Part shown: piece by piece, positions 21,966 through 24,277 of the stretch
Layout of the letters: the number at the start of each line of letters is the position of its first letter
How positions within the stretch are numbered: the first letter of the stretch is position 1
From: IDS-8 sp965651325
GTDB taxonomy: Bacteria; Pseudomonadota; Gammaproteobacteria; Steroidobacterales; Woeseiaceae
DNA length: 24,277 nucleotides
Assembly: GCA_965651325.1 (NCBI GenBank)
Contig: CBFGSB010000024.1
Coordinates: 1-24,277 of the forward strand
Reading direction: 5' to 3'
The notes under the pieces: model-generated
What the model was told of the DNA's origin: nothing
Seen by the model: the letters and a program-made list of their open reading frames with translations, nothing else
Databases searched by the model: none
Program-made: the position numbers and the translations under genes

Positions 21966-22913
21966 TCAGGCCGACGGCAGCCCCTCGATGAACTCGATCA
22001 TGCGCCGCTGCATGGCCTCGTCGGGCAGCGGTCCCGTGCCGCCGCCAAGGTTGTCGAGCATGTGCTCCGGGTTGCTGGTCGCGGGCGTGATGGCGGTAAC
22101 CGCCGGGTGGGCCGCAATGAACTTCAGGAAGAACTGCGCCCAGCTCTTCGCGCCGAACTCACCTGCCCAATCCGGCAACTCGACATCTGCGGTTCGCGCC
22201 CACAGCCGGCTGCGGCCGAACGGCAGGTAGACCAGCACCGCGATTCCGCGTTCCTGCGCCAGCGGCAGGATAGTCTTCGCCGACTCGCGGTTGTCGATCG
22301 CGTAGTCCACGCCGATGAAATCCAGCGGCTCCTCGCGCATGACCTTTGCGAGGTATTCGTAATCGCCGGCATTCGTGGAGGTCGTGCCGATGTAGCGCAC
22401 CCGCCCTTCTTCGCGGAGCTCTTTCAGGATAGCAAGCTGCGTCGGAATGTCCTGCAGGTTATGCACCTGGACGAGGTCAATCGTTGACGTGCCAACGCGC
22501 TCGAACGACTTCTCGATCTGCTGCCGCACGGCGTCCGGTTCGGCCGAGTCGCCGCCGCGCGGTACCGCATTGACCTTGGTGGCCCAGAAGAGCTTTTCCT
22601 CGATGCCGAGGTCGTTAACGATCTCCCCCGCCACCTCCTCGGAGTCGCCGTAGCTCGGTGCGGTATCGAACACCGTGCCGCCGTTATCCACCAGCGCCTG
22701 CAGGACGGCGCGCAACCTGCCGACGTTCTCGTCGTCGGCCATCCGGCGGAAGGTCGCGGAGCTGCCGAGGCCGATGATCGGGAGCTTCTCCCCCGACGAC
22801 GGTATCGCCCGCTCGATCAGCGCACCCCGCTCGAGGGCGAGCAGCAGGCGCGGGTGCAGGGCCAGCGCGGCACCGGCCGCGGCATAGCGGAACACGTCAC
22901 GTCGACTGGTCAT
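21966..22913 (-). CDS. Tat-exported aldo/keto reductase, second paralogue
   Basis: A 315-residue AKR with the full tetrad: D83 and Y88 in FDTAPSYGD, K113 in WATKV and H151 in VQVHNLQD. The start at ATG 22911-22913 is chosen over a much longer open frame because AGGAGA lies just upstream and the N-terminus is a twin-arginine signal (MTSRRDVFRYAAAGAALAL). D83, Y88 and K113 fall at the same residue numbers as in the first paralogue at 232-1149. Both also share GTxxDTAPxYG, LPDWAGxFGxxSWAQFxLK and ATSNPxHMxDN, so they form a distinct exported AKR subgroup. The substrate is unknown. It is convergent with the interrupted hydrolase and has 135 bases to the divergent rhomboid gene. Confidence 0.91.
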   Translation of the reverse strand: MTSRRDVFRYAAAGAALALHPRLLLALERGALIERAIPSSGEKLPIIGLGSSATFRRMADDENVGRLRAVLQALVDNGGTVFDTAPSYGDSEEVAGEIVNDLGIEEKLFWATKVNAVPRGGDSAEPDAVRQQIEKSFERVGTSTIDLVQVHNLQDIPTQLAILKELREEGRVRYIGTTSTNAGDYEYLAKVMREEPLDFIGVDYAIDNRESAKTILPLAQERGIAVLVYLPFGRSRLWARTADVELPDWAGEFGAKSWAQFFLKFIAAHPAVTAITPATSNPEHMLDNLGGGTGPLPDEAMQRRMIEFIEGLPSA

Positions 22914-23048
22914 GCGGCTTCTCCTGCTGAGATTGGCGGGCTGTCCACTATAACCAACCGCTGTTCTTTCCGCAGCCGCCGTGAGCGGCGCCCCGCCCGC
23001 GGGTATCCTATGCGTCTTTGTGCCGGGTTGCCGGCCGGAACGAAGCGT

Positions 23049-23657
23049 ATGTACGACTTGTTCGCACTGCCCGGCGCCACGACGATCTTCGCGATCACCG
23101 TCGGGCTGAGCCTCCTCGGCATGTACGGGACGCCGCGGGTTATCGATGCCTGCCTGTTCCGCCCGTACTGGCTGCCGCGCACCAACAACTACGCGTCCAT
23201 CATCACCAGCGGCTTCGTGCATGCCGACCTGCCGCACCTGTTGTTCAACATGATCACGTTCTGGTTCTTCGCCTTCCCGCTGGAGTATCGCCTCGGAACC
23301 GCCGCTTTCGTGGTGCTCTACGTGGCCGGGCTGGTCCTCAGCCACTTCTGCACCTGGGTGAAGCAGAGGGGCAACCCGCAATACGCGTCGCTGGGCGCTT
23401 CCGGCGCCATCTCGGCCGTGCTGTTCGCCTACATCGTGTACGACCCGGCGACGAAGCTGATCATTTTCCCGATTCCCATCCCGATCCCGGCCGCCTTGTT
23501 CGCGGTCGGCTACGTCGCCTGGTCCTGGTGGGCTTCCCGGCAGGAACGCGGCCGCATCAACCACGATGCCCACCTGTGCGGCGCTTTCACCGGCCTCGCC
23601 TTTGTCGCCGTCACCGATCCCGCCGCCTTCGCGGCGCTCCGGAACCTGCTGGGGTAG
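23049..23657 (+). CDS. Rhomboid family intramembrane serine protease
   Basis: A 202-residue polytopic inner-membrane protein with about six hydrophobic helices and no extra N- or C-terminal domain, the minimal rhomboid architecture. The catalytic Ser is S118 in SLGASGAIS and the His is H175 in NHDAHLCGAFTG. The helix-2 motif HADLPHLLFNM (H58, H63, N67) matches the oxyanion-stabilising His/Asn cluster of GlpG. It would cleave transmembrane substrates within the bilayer. ATG 23049 is used; an in-frame ATG at 23010 would add 13 residues and cannot be ruled out, since neither has a strong ribosome binding site. The PIPIPIP repeat at 141-147 is an odd proline zigzag between helices. It is convergent with the CrtC-like gene. 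Confidence 0.92.
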   Translation: MYDLFALPGATTIFAITVGLSLLGMYGTPRVIDACLFRPYWLPRTNNYASIITSGFVHADLPHLLFNMITFWFFAFPLEYRLGTAAFVVLYVAGLVLSHFCTWVKQRGNPQYASLGASGAISAVLFAYIVYDPATKLIIFPIPIPIPAALFAVGYVAWSWWASRQERGRINHDAHLCGAFTGLAFVAVTDPAAFAALRNLLG

Positions 23658-23662
23658 GAGCC

Positions 23663-23688
23663 GACGCGAGCAGACAGGTTGCTGCGTC
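23663..23688. terminator. Hairpin between convergent rhomboid and CrtC-like genes
   Basis: GACGC-G-AGCA (23663-23672) pairs with TGCT-GCGTC (23680-23688) with a single bulged base and a 7-base loop. It occupies the 50-base gap between two convergent genes and could terminate both, although no T run is present. Confidence 0.4.
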
Positions 23689-23707
23689 AGCGGAATTGCC
23701 CGGCACC

Positions 23708-24277
23708 TCAGCGCGATCCGCCGCTGCCGGGTTCCGCGTCGGCGTAGCCCGTCAGCTCGACGTAGCCGCGCCCGCTTACCGGCTCGTTTCCGCGGCGGCC
23801 GGCGACGTCCACCGCGCCTTCCCAGTAGCGCACGCTCGCGTCCAGCTCCTGTTCCGCGAGTATCGGCTCGGCCTGCACCGCGAGCTCGAGCTTCGGCACG
23901 GTGAGGCTCCAGCCGGCCGGGTAGCGGCCGCCCCGCGGGCTGTTCCAGTGGCTGCGCACCGCGAGCACCAGGTCGCCATGGCCGAGATGCACCGGGTCGC
24001 CTTCCGCCGGCACGTACGTACCGGCGCTCATCGGGTCGACGCCGCCGTCGTGCCGCCGGAGCTGGTAATACATGAGCTCGCTGCCGTCTTCGAGCTGCAA
24101 TGCGAACCAGTCCCAGCCCGCCTGCTCATCCGACAGCGCACTGCTGCCCCATTCCCGATCGAGCCATGACAGGCCGGTCACGTCGTACACGTCGTTACCG
24201 ATCGAGAGCGTGCCGTCCGTCGCGAGGCGCGTCAGCGAATAGTAGTAGCTCGCGTTGCCGGGTTCGGACGATTTGCG
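23708..24277 (-). CDS. CrtC/AttH-like lipocalin-domain protein, partial
   Basis: The reading frame is open to the right edge of the window, so only the C-terminal 189 residues are seen; the start lies outside. The visible part matches the second lipocalin-like barrel of the carotenoid 1,2-hydratase (CrtC)/AttH superfamily: ASYYYSLTRL, VTGLSWLDREWGSS, GWDWFALQLEDGSELMYYQLR and the closing GRGYVELTGY. Many such proteins in non-phototrophs are exported, unrelated to carotenoids, and encoded beside FtsX-like ABC transporter genes; whether such genes follow here cannot be seen. A GTG at 24188-24190 could be mistaken for the start, but the family motif ASYYYSLTRL lies upstream of it in the same open frame. 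The protein ends with a Gly/Ser-rich tail. Confidence 0.88.
   Translation of the reverse strand, partial: RKSSEPGNASYYYSLTRLATDGTLSIGNDVYDVTGLSWLDREWGSSALSDEQAGWDWFALQLEDGSELMYYQLRRHDGGVDPMSAGTYVPAEGDPVHLGHGDLVLAVRSHWNSPRGGRYPAGWSLTVPKLELAVQAEPILAEQELDASVRYWEGAVDVAGRRGNEPVSGRGYVELTGYADAEPGSGGSR

Noticed and set aside
22914..23573. N-terminal extension of the second aldo/keto reductase through an open upstream frame
   Set aside because: The extension is low-complexity and antisense to the rhomboid gene; the Tat signal and AGGAGA site fix the start at 22913.
24188..24190. GTG as start of the CrtC-like gene
   Set aside because: Family sequence (YYYSLTRL and more) continues upstream in frame to the window edge, so the gene is cut by the edge rather than starting here.

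Overview
The window is a GC-rich chromosomal segment of a Gram-negative bacterium, most likely a gammaproteobacterium. The support is a tRNA-Gly(CCC) close to enterobacterial glyU, a yheS-type ABC-F gene, rarD, a run of lipoproteins with lipoboxes, twin-arginine signals and S9/S41 periplasmic peptidases. The profile resembles uncultivated marine or sediment lineages such as Woeseia-like bacteria, but that placement is inference. I see no phage genes, transposase gene, CRISPR array or rRNA.

Layout. 1-184: a 17-bp perfect inverted repeat and tRNA-Gly (minus). 232-1149: a Tat-exported aldo/keto reductase. 1157-4129: three minus-strand genes (a two-helix membrane protein, a Cys/Met-metabolism PLP enzyme, a membrane-anchored protein of unknown function). 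4230-5084: a PfkB-type sugar/nucleoside kinase whose stop codon lies inside a cluster of short repeats (5080-5207). 5248-8765: minus-strand rarD, a DUF1993 gene and yheS. 8917-10425: a class III aminotransferase. 10513-12690 and 12827-16033: a prolyl oligopeptidase lipoprotein and a secreted beta-propeller/amidohydrolase fusion, divergent from a shared 136-bp spacer. 16114-16980: pirin. 17160-18650: a Tat-exported BBE-type FAD oxidoreductase. 18691-20702: an S41 peptidase lipoprotein overlapping a small lipoprotein by ATGA. 20782-21888: a less GC-rich alpha/beta hydrolase split by an in-frame TAG before its catalytic histidine. 21966-22913: a second Tat aldo/keto reductase (minus). 23049-23657: a rhomboid protease. 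23708 to the right edge: the C-terminal part of a CrtC/AttH lipocalin-like protein.

How the genes may work together. The stretch 10.5-23 kb is dominated by exported proteins: proline-specific peptidase, propeller amidohydrolase, S41 protease, S9-like hydrolase and two redox enzymes with Tat signals. This fits an envelope or periplasmic peptide-degrading and oxidising repertoire in a heterotroph living on detrital protein. It is not a single operon; most genes have their own ribosome binding sites and their strands alternate. I found no obvious wholly new multi-gene system. The best leads are the interrupted hydrolase, the repeat cluster that ends the kinase gene, the paired Tat aldo/keto reductases, and several hairpins or palindromes placed where they could regulate or terminate transcription. 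No gene-free stretch exceeds about 180 bases.
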